A stretch of DNA of 64,000 bases. Source: Pseudorhodoferax sp965279475. Its GTDB lineage: Bacteria; Pseudomonadota; Gammaproteobacteria; Burkholderiales; Burkholderiaceae_C. Below, piece by piece: positions 54,424 through 64,000 of the stretch (its first letter is position 1; every line of letters starts with the position of its first letter). The stretch lies in the NCBI GenBank assembly GCA_965279475.1, contig CBDIIA010000003.1, positions 4,526,001 to 4,590,000 on the forward strand. Direction: 5' to 3'. The position numbers were made by a program, and so were the translations under genes. Under the pieces are notes generated by a model. The model did not search any database. It saw only the letters and a list, made by a program, of their open reading frames with translations, and had not been told where the DNA came from.

Positions 54424-56082
54424 ATGCCACGCTCCACCCAACTGCTCCACCCGCAACGCGAGCCGGCGCCGATCCGACCGGCCGCCACCGTGCTGCTGCT
54501 GCGCGACACGCCCGCCGGTGTCGAAGTGCTGATGACCCGGCGTTCGATGCAGGCCAGCTTCGCGCCGGGCGCCTTCGTGTTCCCCGGCGGCGGCATCGAT
54601 GCGGCCGACGCACAGGCGCACGGGCTGGCGCAGCGCCGCCCCGGCCAGGACGACCTGCGGCTGACCCAGGCGATCGCCGCGATCCGCGAGAGCTTCGAGG
54701 AGCTGGGCGTGCTGCTGGCACGCCATGCCGATGGCCGCTGGGCGAGCGGTGCCGATGCCGCCGCGCTGGACCGCCATGCCGCGTTGTTCCCGCAATGCAC
54801 TGCGCGGGGCCTCACGCTGGCGGCCGACCAGGTCTTCGTGCTGGCGCACTGGATCACCGACCGTGACCTGCCGCGCCGCTTCGATGTGCCGTTCCTGGTG
54901 TCGCGCATGCCAGACGGCCAGGAGCCGGTAGCCGACGAAGCCGAGCAGTTCGAGCCGGTCTGGGTCCGCCCGGCGCTGGCGCTGGAACAGCACCAGGCCG
55001 GCAGCTTCTTCATGATCTTCCCGACCATCCGCACGCTGGAGCGGCTGAAGGACTTCAAGACGGTCGACGCCGTATTGGCCGCCTGCGCGAGCGAGCAGCC
55101 GCTGTGGACCTCGTGCCCGCGCGGCGGCCTGCTGCAGGGCGCCGAGGTCCGCTACATGGAACACGAGTCGCCGTTCGGCGAACTGGCCCTGGTCTCGCCT
55201 GACGGGCAGATGGTGCACACGCTGGACTGGCAGACCGAACACCCGGTCGCCCTGCTGCGCAACGTGCAGCGCCTGACCGCGCCCAACCCGGGCGTGATGA
55301 CCGGGCCCGGCACCAACAGCTACCTGGTCGGCGACCCCGCCACCGGCTACATCGCCATCGATCCCGGCCCGAACGATCCCGAACACCTACAGCGGCTGTG
55401 GCGTGCCACCGGCGGGCGCATCACCACCATCGTCTGCACCCATTCGCACGCCGACCACTCGCCCGGCGCCCGGCCGCTGCAGGCGCTGGTGGAAAGCGGC
55501 GGCCAGCCCAAGCCGCCGATCCTCGGCCTGCCGTCGGCCCCCACCGCAAGACCGGCCAGCGAGTTCACCCCCGACCGGGCGTTGGACGATCGGGAACTGC
55601 TGCCGCTCGAAGGCCACGGGCCGGACGGTCCGGTGCGCCACACGCTGCAGGTGCTGCACACGCCCGGCCACGCCGCCAACCACCTGTGCCTGGTGCTGCT
55701 CGAAGACGGCCTGCTGTTCAGCGGCGACCACGTGCTGAACGGCAGCACCACCATCGTCGACCCGCCGGACGGCGACATGACCGACTACCTGGCCTCGCTC
55801 GACCGCCTGAGCGCCGCCTGCGCAGAGCACGACATCGCGTTCATCCTGCCGGCCCACGGCTATGTGCTGGGCCACGCGCCGCAGGCCATCGCCAAACTCA
55901 AGCAACACCGCCTGCAACGCGAGGCAAAAGTGCTGAAAGCCATGCAAGCCCTGCCCGACGGCAGCATGCAGGACTGGGTGGCGATCGCCTACGACGACGT
56001 GCCGCCCCGCATGTGGCCGATGGCGCAGCGGTCGATGCTGGCGCATGTGCAGCGGATTCAACAGGTGGGCATGGTGCCGTGA
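54424..56082 (+). CDS. Nudix hydrolase/metallo-beta-lactamase-fold fusion
   Basis: 552 residues. The N-terminal domain (about 15-235) has a Nudix fold with AFVFPGGGID and RESFEELGV, the REx2EExGx core. The C-terminal domain (about 290-552) is metallo-beta-lactamase-like, with THSHADHSPGARPL, HTPGHAANHLC and FSGDHV, binding two metals. Fused proteins of this kind are found in related bacteria; a substrate such as a CoA ester or thioester is possible but unproven. It stands apart from the TctC gene, divergent. Confidence 0.85.
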   Translation: MPRSTQLLHPQREPAPIRPAATVLLLRDTPAGVEVLMTRRSMQASFAPGAFVFPGGGIDAADAQAHGLAQRRPGQDDLRLTQAIAAIRESFEELGVLLARHADGRWASGADAAALDRHAALFPQCTARGLTLAADQVFVLAHWITDRDLPRRFDVPFLVSRMPDGQEPVADEAEQFEPVWVRPALALEQHQAGSFFMIFPTIRTLERLKDFKTVDAVLAACASEQPLWTSCPRGGLLQGAEVRYMEHESPFGELALVSPDGQMVHTLDWQTEHPVALLRNVQRLTAPNPGVMTGPGTNSYLVGDPATGYIAIDPGPNDPEHLQRLWRATGGRITTIVCTHSHADHSPGARPLQALVESGGQPKPPILGLPSAPTARPASEFTPDRALDDRELLPLEGHGPDGPVRHTLQVLHTPGHAANHLCLVLLEDGLLFSGDHVLNGSTTIVDPPDGDMTDYLASLDRLSAACAEHDIAFILPAHGYVLGHAPQAIAKLKQHRLQREAKVLKAMQALPDGSMQDWVAIAYDDVPPRMWPMAQRSMLAHVQRIQQVGMVP

Positions 56083-56154
56083 CGGACAGATTTTTGGATA
56101 AATGCTGAAAATTCAATAAAATTGCCAGATCAGATCATTCAAACAATTTTCGCC

Positions 56155-56406
56155 ATGAACTCAACATCCAACCTGTCCAATGGCAGAGCCGTCATCCCTG
56201 CGGCATTGCGGGAGCAGTTCGGCATGAAAGACGGCGACCAGTTGGTGTGGACCGTGCGAGACGGTGAGCTGGTGGTGATGACCCGCAGGGCGCAATTGCG
56301 GCGCGCCCAGGACATGGTCCGGAAGTTCGTGCCCGCCAAGGTTTCGCTGGTCGATGAACTGTTGGCGGACCGCAAGGCGGAGCAGGCATCGGAAGACAAA
56401 CGCTGA
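56155..56406 (+). CDS. AbrB/MazE-type antitoxin, partner of VapC
   Basis: 83 residues. The N-terminal half has the swapped-hairpin fold (NGRAVIPAALREQFGMKDGD); the C-terminal tail (about 45-83) should bind and block the toxin. I prefer the ATG at 56155, since the next in-frame ATG upstream only adds AT-rich leader codons. The upstream 60 bases are strikingly AT-rich in this GC-rich DNA. The stop overlaps the toxin start as TGATG. Confidence 0.82.
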   Translation: MNSTSNLSNGRAVIPAALREQFGMKDGDQLVWTVRDGELVVMTRRAQLRRAQDMVRKFVPAKVSLVDELLADRKAEQASEDKR

Positions 56407-56804
56407 TGCTGCTCGATGCATCGGCGGTGCTGGCGTATCTGCATGGGGAACCCGGTTGGGAAGAGGTCGAGACCTTCATCCTTGACGGCCAGGCCTGGGT
56501 CAGTTCGGTCAACCTGGCGGAAGTCGTGGGCAAACTGTGCGACAACGGCATGGACGGACATGGGGCCGTGGCCGCCGTCGAAACACTGGCCTTGCAAGTC
56601 GTGGCGTTCGGCGGTGACGAGGGCATCGTGGCAGGCCAGCTTCGCATCGACACCAAGCGCGCAGGCCTGTCGTTGGGCGACCGTGCCTGCCTGGCCACGG
56701 CACGCCTGCACAAGCTGCCCGTGCTCACGGGCGATAGGCCATGGCTGGCGTTCGCCAAGACGCTCGACCTGGACATCCGCTGCATCCGGCCCGACGCGCA
56801 CTGA
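56406..56804 (+). CDS. vapC: PIN-domain VapC-type ribonuclease toxin
   Basis: 132 residues with the PIN acidic residues: LLDASAVLAYL (Asp4), NLAEVVGKL (Glu), SLGDRACLATA (Asp) and LTGDRPWLAFA (Asp), all needed for metal-dependent RNA cleavage. It overlaps the antitoxin by one base (TGATG). Targets in other VapCs are tRNAs or rRNA loops. The pair lies between a fusion hydrolase and an ABC transporter and was probably acquired by transfer. Confidence 0.88.
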   Translation: MLLDASAVLAYLHGEPGWEEVETFILDGQAWVSSVNLAEVVGKLCDNGMDGHGAVAAVETLALQVVAFGGDEGIVAGQLRIDTKRAGLSLGDRACLATARLHKLPVLTGDRPWLAFAKTLDLDIRCIRPDAH

Positions 56805-56810
56805 GCGCCT

Positions 56811-59321
<2,511 letters not shown>

Positions 59322-59393
59322 GCCATTCGTCTCTTGAGCGACGCGTGCGATTGAAGACATGCGCTGCTATCCAGGGCGAGGGCCGAGGCCACC

Positions 59394-59624
59394 GGGTACT
59401 CTCTTCCGCGACTGTCCCCCGCCCGGCCTAGGGCCGTGGCTCCTCCTTGATGTCGCTGCAGAGAGCACCCGATACCCTCGGCCCGACGAACGCCGCAGTC
59501 GTGCTGGCCGATCAACCACCACTCTGATGGATCTCGTCGATGGGGTGCTCCACGCAGCGACATCAAGGAGGAGGCGTGGCGGCCCTAGGCCGCGCCGGGG
59601 GACAGTCGCGGAGTGGAGTACCCC
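59394..59624. repeat. Large imperfect inverted repeat
   Basis: The left arm (59394-59470) and the reverse complement of the right arm (59542-59624) share long blocks: CGCGACTGTCCCCC, GGCCTAGGGCCG and CTCCTCCTTGATGTCGCTGC. The spacer of about 70 bases contains a smaller inverted repeat (CGGCC...GGCCG). It lies between the livH stop and the fusion ABC gene. It could be a MITE-like relic, an attenuator or a structured RNA. Confidence 0.8.
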
Positions 59625-59723
59625 GTCGGCGTGATCTCGCCCTGAAGGCTGTTGAGCGCTCAAGCCCCGCCGAGAACAATAAGGGAGCACCTTGACGTTC
59701 ACCTCAAACTGCATCGCCAGAAC

Positions 59724-60602
59724 CTAGACCTTCTTCACTTCCGCCCGCCCGAACAGCCCATTCGGCCGCAGCGCCAGCACCACGATCACCAGCGAGAACA
59801 TCAGGATCTGCGTGTACCCCGACCCCAGCGTGGCCGTGACCAGCGCCTCCCCCGCACCGAACACCAGCCCGGCCAGCATCACGCCCCAGGCGCTGCCGAT
59901 GCCGCCCAGGATCGCGACAGCGAAGGCCTTGAGCCCGAACAGCGTGCCCATGTCCGAATGCACGTTGAACAGCGGCGCCACCAGCGCACCGGCCACCCCC
60001 GCCAGCAACGTCGACAACGCAAACGCGATCAGCACCACATGCCGCACCGGGATGCCCATCAGCCGCGCCGCATCGCGGTTCTGCTGCACCGCCAGCACCG
60101 CCACGCCCCAGCGCGTGCGGCGCGCCACGAAGTGCAGCAATGCCGCCAGGGCCAATCCGACCAGTGGAATCAGCAGCTGCAACGGATAGACCCCCAGGCC
60201 CACATCCCCCAGCTGGATCGGCGTCACCGCCAGCGGCGACGGCAGGCTGCGCGGCTCCTTGCCGAAGCCGTACATCACCAGGTTGTCGAGAACGATGCCC
60301 AGCGCGACGGTCGACATCAGCCAGGCGTTGGAGCCGCTGCGCGCGAACGGCCGCACCGCGATCAGCTCGACCACCATGCCGTACAGCGCGCAGGCCGCCA
60401 ACGCCGTCGCAAGAGCCAACGGCATCGGCCAGCCCCAGGTCTGCGAGAAGCTGTAGGTCAGCACCGCGCCGAGCATCATCGAGCTGCCCTGCGCGAAGTT
60501 GACCGTGCCCGACACCGCATAGGTGATGTGGAAGCCCAACGCCATCAGGCCGTACATGCTGCCCAAACCCAGGCCGCTGATCAAGGCCGCCGTCAGCAGC
60601 AT
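59724..60602 (-). CDS. ABC transporter permease, LivH-like
   Basis: 292 residues with about eight hydrophobic segments. Conserved pieces include LGSMYGLMALGFHITYAVSG, VNFAQGSSMMLGA and the EAA-like loop GLKAFAVAILGGIGSAWGVM. The partner is the LivM part of the fusion protein. An ATG at 60602 and an upstream in-frame start at 60641 are both possible; the latter falls in a dispersed repeat. The gene is in the order binding protein-LivH-LivM/G/F on the minus strand. Confidence 0.9.
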   Translation of the reverse strand: MLLTAALISGLGLGSMYGLMALGFHITYAVSGTVNFAQGSSMMLGAVLTYSFSQTWGWPMPLALATALAACALYGMVVELIAVRPFARSGSNAWLMSTVALGIVLDNLVMYGFGKEPRSLPSPLAVTPIQLGDVGLGVYPLQLLIPLVGLALAALLHFVARRTRWGVAVLAVQQNRDAARLMGIPVRHVVLIAFALSTLLAGVAGALVAPLFNVHSDMGTLFGLKAFAVAILGGIGSAWGVMLAGLVFGAGEALVTATLGSGYTQILMFSLVIVVLALRPNGLFGRAEVKKV

Positions 60603-60637
60603 GGGCAGAGGAGCCTGAGCAGAGGCCCCTTCCAGAG

Positions 60638-60731
60638 ACACCGCGGAACCGGCTTTGCCGGGCCGCTGGTGTCGCCCCCTTGCAAAGGGGGTTGGCGTAG
60701 TGACACGAAGTGCACGAAGACTGGGGGATGT
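60638..60731 (+). repeat. Dispersed intergenic repeat, copy 3
   Basis: CACCGCGGAACCGGCTTTG, CCCCCTTGCAAAGGGGG and AAGACTGGGGGATGTC, same orientation as copy 1. It sits between the livH start and the stop of the binding-protein gene. Confidence 0.8.
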
Positions 60732-60732
60732 C

Positions 60733-61905
60733 TCAGTTGCTGACGGGAAGGATGCGGTTGTCGATGAACTGCGCCCACACGTAGTCGGTCTCGGTCACCG
60801 CATCGTGCACGCCGGCGCTGAACGGCTTCTTGTAGGTCTTGATCAGGCCGTCGTAGCTGTCGATCTTGTAGAAACCTTCGCGCACGTCGTCGCCCTTGGT
60901 GCTGCCGGCCTTGGCGATGGCCAGCGCGGAGAGCTGCATCGCGTCGTACGCGTTGGCCACGCCGACCGACGGTGTCACGTCGTCGGCGCCCTTGATGTCC
61001 GGGTACTTGGCCATCAGCGCCTTCATCACCTTGTCGCCAACGGGGCTCTGCTTGCCGAAGAAGCTGTAGGTCTGCACGAAGTGCACGCTCTTGGCGTTCG
61101 GGCCGGCCAGCTCGGTGAAGCGGCCACCGGCCGGACCCCAGTGCGAGACCACCGGCACCTTCCAGGCCATGCGGTCGAGCGACTTGACCACCTGCGCCGA
61201 CGGGCCGACGTTGCCCACCAGGAACAGCACGTCCGCACCCGAGGCCTTGAGCTTGGTCAGCTGCGGCACCACGTCGACCGCATTGCCGTCGAACTTCTCG
61301 ATGCCCACGGCCTTCATGTTCTGCGCCGCCAGCGCGGCGGTCAGGCCCTTCTCGTTCGACTCGCCCCAGGGGTTGTCGACCAGGATCATCGCGGGTTTGG
61401 TGGCCTTGAAGGTCTTCTGCGCGTACTGCAGCATCGCCTTGTTGACGATCTCGTCGACCGCCGACACGCGGAACGCGTAGTTGGGGCTGGCACCGTTCTT
61501 GGTGATCGGCGTGCCGGCCGCCCACGGCCCCATGAACGGCACCTTCTCCTGGTTGGCGATCGGCACGATGGCCATCGACACCGGCGTGTCCAGCCCGCCG
61601 AACAGCACAGCCACCTTCTCCTTGAAGATCAGCTCGCGCGCCGCGACCACGCCCTTGGCGGGGTTGCCTTCGTCGTCGCGCCGCACCAGCTCGAGCTTGC
61701 GGCCATTCAGCAGCCCGCCCTTGGCATTGATCTCGTCGATGGCGATCGTCATGCCGCGGGTGATGGCCTCGCCGGCACGTGCCGACTGGCCCGACAACGC
61801 GGTCACCAGGCCGATCTTGATGGTTTCCTGCGCGGCGGCGGAAAGACTGGCGGCACCCAGGCCGAGACAGGCGGCGGCCAGCAGGGAACGTCGAAGCAGG
61901 GACAT
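60733..61905 (-). CDS. ABC transporter periplasmic substrate-binding protein (LivK-like)
   Basis: 390 residues with a signal peptide (about 1-25, ending LSAAAQ). It has the LivK-type binding fold: KIGLVTALSGQSARAGEAIT, VLFGGLDTPVSMAIVPIANQ, and GNVGPSAQVVKSLDRMAW. The ligand cannot be read from sequence; the divergent deacetylase/allantoinase-like gene suggests a ureide or amide. GGAGA before the ATG at 61905 decides the start. It is first in the minus-strand transporter operon. Confidence 0.92.
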   Translation of the reverse strand: MSLLRRSLLAAACLGLGAASLSAAAQETIKIGLVTALSGQSARAGEAITRGMTIAIDEINAKGGLLNGRKLELVRRDDEGNPAKGVVAARELIFKEKVAVLFGGLDTPVSMAIVPIANQEKVPFMGPWAAGTPITKNGASPNYAFRVSAVDEIVNKAMLQYAQKTFKATKPAMILVDNPWGESNEKGLTAALAAQNMKAVGIEKFDGNAVDVVPQLTKLKASGADVLFLVGNVGPSAQVVKSLDRMAWKVPVVSHWGPAGGRFTELAGPNAKSVHFVQTYSFFGKQSPVGDKVMKALMAKYPDIKGADDVTPSVGVANAYDAMQLSALAIAKAGSTKGDDVREGFYKIDSYDGLIKTYKKPFSAGVHDAVTETDYVWAQFIDNRILPVSN

Positions 61906-62098
61906 GGCGTTTCTCCGGTGAAGTGAAGGGTTCAGGACCGAGCACCTCTGCAAACTCCATGCCATCCGGCTGCTGCATGTCGACATCACCCATCCGGGAA
62001 TGGCAACAATGCTTTTTCAGGATTGTCGACAAAACTCAGCACCATCGGGCACCATAATTGCTCGTACGCCTTGCGCACCCATCCCGACCCACCGCAGC

Positions 62099-63088
62099 AT
62101 GTCCTCGCACCAAACCAGCATCCCGCCGCACCGCGGCGGTGCCGATCTCCCCGGAATATCTGAGGCTTCTGCCGCGCCCGCCACCACCGCTTCGCTCGCC
62201 AGCCGGCCACTGCCGGGCCATGGCCTGTTCGACTACACGGCGATCACGCGTCGGCCGGACTACCGCTGGCCCGGCGGCCAGCGGCTCGCCGTCTACATCG
62301 GCTTCAACCTCGAGCACTTCGCATTCGGCGAAGGCCTGGGCGCCAACCTGGGCCCGGTGTCGCCACAGCCCGACGTACTGAACTATGCCTGGCGCGAATA
62401 CGGCAACCGCGTCGGCGCCTGGCGCTGCCTGGAACTGTTCGACGCGCTGGGCCTGTCGACCGGCACGCTGCTCAACACCGCGCTGTACGACCACTGCCCC
62501 GAACTGCTGCAGGCCATGGCCGCGCGCGGCGACGAGCTGATCGGCCACGGCCACACCAACGCCGAACGCCAGGCCGACATGAACGAGGCCGGCGAACGCC
62601 AGCTGTTGGCCGACTGCCGCGCCCGCATCGCCGCCGAGAGCGGCACCGCGCCCGCCGGCTGGCTGTCGCCCTGGATCTCGGAGAGCCGCGCCACGCCGCA
62701 TCTGCTGGTCGAGACCGGTTACCGCTACACGCTGAACTGGAGCCACGACGACCAGCCTGTGCGCATGCACACGCGGCACGGGCCGCTGTGGTCCATCCCC
62801 TACCCGCAGGAGTTGAACGACATCCCGATGGTGATCGCGCGCCAGATGGACGCCAAGGACTTCGCGCAGATGATCGTCGACAACTTCGACGAGATGCTGG
62901 CCCAGTCGGCCGCGCAGCCGCTGGTGATGGGCATCGCGCTGCACCCCTACATCGTCGGCCAGCCCTACCGGCTGCGGCATCTGCGCCGGGCGCTGGAGCA
63001 CCTGGCCCGCGCACGCGACGCCGGCGCCATCTGGTGGACCACGCCCGGCGCCATCGCCCGGCACATGGACACCGTGCTTCCGCTCTGA
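62099..63088 (+). CDS. Polysaccharide deacetylase-fold amidohydrolase (PuuE/allantoinase-like)
   Basis: 329 residues. The NodB-like fold starts around residue 48 (YRWPGGQRLAVYIGFNLEHF). Conserved pieces include GDELIGHGHTNAERQADM, WLSPWISESRATPHLLVETG and LHPYIVGQPYRLRHLRRAL. This arrangement is seen in PuuE-type allantoinases and related amidohydrolases rather than in chitin deacetylases. The substrate is probably a small cyclic amide (inference). It is divergent from the transporter and followed after 5 bases by the GntR gene. Confidence 0.82.
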   Translation: MSSHQTSIPPHRGGADLPGISEASAAPATTASLASRPLPGHGLFDYTAITRRPDYRWPGGQRLAVYIGFNLEHFAFGEGLGANLGPVSPQPDVLNYAWREYGNRVGAWRCLELFDALGLSTGTLLNTALYDHCPELLQAMAARGDELIGHGHTNAERQADMNEAGERQLLADCRARIAAESGTAPAGWLSPWISESRATPHLLVETGYRYTLNWSHDDQPVRMHTRHGPLWSIPYPQELNDIPMVIARQMDAKDFAQMIVDNFDEMLAQSAAQPLVMGIALHPYIVGQPYRLRHLRRALEHLARARDAGAIWWTTPGAIARHMDTVLPL

Positions 63089-63093
63089 CCGCC

Positions 63094-63843
63094 ATGCCCG
63101 CACGCAAGCGCGAAGCGCCCTCCCCGACCGCCGCAGCCCCCAGCACGGCGCTGCCACCCGGCGCCCTGTCGGGCCTGACCGATGTGGAAAGCCGCATCTA
63201 CCAGACGGTGTTCGACAGCGTGATGAACCAGCGTGTGTCGCCCGGCACCAAGCTGCCCGAGCAGGCGCTGAGCAGCCTGTTCGACGTGCACCGGGCGGTG
63301 GTGCGCAAGGTGCTGCAGCGGCTGGCGCACGACCGCATCGTCGAGCTGCGGCCGAACCGCGGCGCGGTGGTGGCGGCGCCGACGCGCGAGGAGACGCAGG
63401 CAATCTTCGAGGCACGCCGGCTGCTCGAGGCCGCCATCGTGCCGCTGGTCGCCCAGCGCATCACCAAGGCCGAGCTGCAGGCCCTGCGCCGCCAGTTGAA
63501 GGAAGAGCATGCCGCCATCCACCAGCCCGACCAGCCGGCCTGGGCACGCCTGGCCAGCTCGTTCCACATGCGGCTGGCCGAGATCGCCGGCAACGAGATC
63601 CTGCACCGCTACCTGCACGAGCTGATCTCGCGCTGCTCGTTGATCGTCGCGCTGTACGAGCCGCCGGGCAACGCGGCCTGCGAGCACGACGAACACGCGC
63701 GCATCGTCGACTACATCGAGAAGAACGAAACCGCCAAGGCGATCAAGGTGATGACCGAGCATCTGCTGGACCTGGAGCGCCGCATCAGCCTGGACCGCCC
63801 CCAGTCCGAGAAGAGCCTGGGCCAGATGCTCGGGCTGACCTGA
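63094..63843 (+). CDS. GntR-family regulator with FCD ligand domain
   Basis: 249 residues. The winged helix (about 35-95) reads VMNQRVSPGTKLPEQALSSL and RKVLQRLAHDRIVELRPNRG. The FCD domain (about 105-235) has the metal/ligand histidines in FHMRLAEIAGN and CEHDEHARIVDYIEK. FadR/FCD members usually repress a neighbouring catabolic operon and are relieved by its substrate. A likely role is control of the deacetylase and transporter genes. Confidence 0.9.
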   Translation: MPARKREAPSPTAAAPSTALPPGALSGLTDVESRIYQTVFDSVMNQRVSPGTKLPEQALSSLFDVHRAVVRKVLQRLAHDRIVELRPNRGAVVAAPTREETQAIFEARRLLEAAIVPLVAQRITKAELQALRRQLKEEHAAIHQPDQPAWARLASSFHMRLAEIAGNEILHRYLHELISRCSLIVALYEPPGNAACEHDEHARIVDYIEKNETAKAIKVMTEHLLDLERRISLDRPQSEKSLGQMLGLT

Positions 63844-63864
63844 CCGCCATCCAAGGAAAACGAC

Positions 63865-64000
63865 ATGGACATTGACTTCTCCGCCATCACCGAATACCAG
63901 CGCTACAAGCTGATGGCCAGCCTGATCGTGCCGCGCCCGATCGCGCTGATCACCACCGTCAATGCGCAGGGCGTGGTCAACGCCGCCCCGTTCAGCATGT
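63865..64000 (+). CDS. Flavin reductase-like (FMN-binding split barrel) protein, 5' part only
   Basis: The last 136 bases encode MDIDFSAITEYQRYKLMASL, then VPRPIALITTVNAQG and VNAAPFSM before the window edge. This is the typical N-terminus of flavin reductase-like split-barrel proteins. AAGGAAAA precedes the ATG at 63865. It is the third gene in the plus-strand set and is cut by the window. Confidence 0.8.
   Translation, partial: MDIDFSAITEYQRYKLMASLIVPRPIALITTVNAQGVVNAAPFSM

Overview
The window is GC-rich and compact. It looks like a chromosome segment of a betaproteobacterium of the Burkholderiales, probably a Comamonadaceae or Rubrivivax/Leptothrix-type organism. Pointers are the dcw order mraZ-rsmH-ftsL-ftsI, the block dapF-DUF484-xerC, hslVU beside a STAS-domain gene and a cysteine-poor DksA, a Bug/TctC receptor, and a dispersed intergenic repeat of a type familiar in this order. 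The lineage is an inference from content; no rRNA or tRNA gene was seen.

Layout. (1) 1-3166: left end of the division/cell-wall cluster on the minus strand, with a MraZ operator. (2) About 3.5-29.6 kb: a stress or low-oxygen type accessory island. It holds a cytochrome c, a P-type ATPase with a universal stress protein, three BON proteins, PRC-barrel proteins, three intact Crp/Fnr-type regulators, an acetyltransferase, a YkuD transpeptidase, an aldehyde dehydrogenase with NAD(P)HX repair, DnaK, an alcohol dehydrogenase and a SYLF lipoprotein; ClpB follows. The content resembles low-oxygen-activated loci known from Burkholderia (inference). (3) 32.2-38.3 kb: a small unrecognised ORF, a CDF transporter and an ApbE/PepSY-flavoreductase/DUF2271/PepSY cluster with FNR-type boxes. 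(4) 38.3-42.3 kb: a second P-type ATPase, an outer-membrane-like protein and a decayed clpB tail. (5) 42.4-54.3 kb: housekeeping genes (hslVU, dksA, CobW-type GTPase, rlmI, xerC, dapF). (6) 54.4-64 kb: a Nudix/metallo-hydrolase fusion, a VapBC-like pair, and an amino-acid/ureide-type ABC transporter with a LivM-LivG-LivF triple fusion, divergent from a deacetylase/allantoinase-like gene, a GntR regulator and a flavin reductase.

The main discovery is a promoter architecture repeated through the island. Fifteen copies of a Crp-shaped 16-mer (about TGTGCGTCAACGCACA) sit in front of island genes. In most copies the side facing the gene continues as ACAGAC, and a -10-like hexamer (A at position 2, usually T at position 6) is centred exactly 32 bases from the box centre. 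That is the geometry of a class II Crp promoter at -41.5, with ACAGAC in the -35 slot. dnaK and two of the Crp/Fnr genes carry such boxes, so the resident regulators may control a chaperone and envelope-stress regulon and themselves.

The island is also eroding. It contains fragments of a Crp/Fnr gene fused to a PAS domain, a second Crp/Fnr gene, a nuclease-like protein, a DUF883 protein, Kup, a PRC-barrel protein and a phosphoketolase; a ClpB fragment lies outside it at 42 kb.
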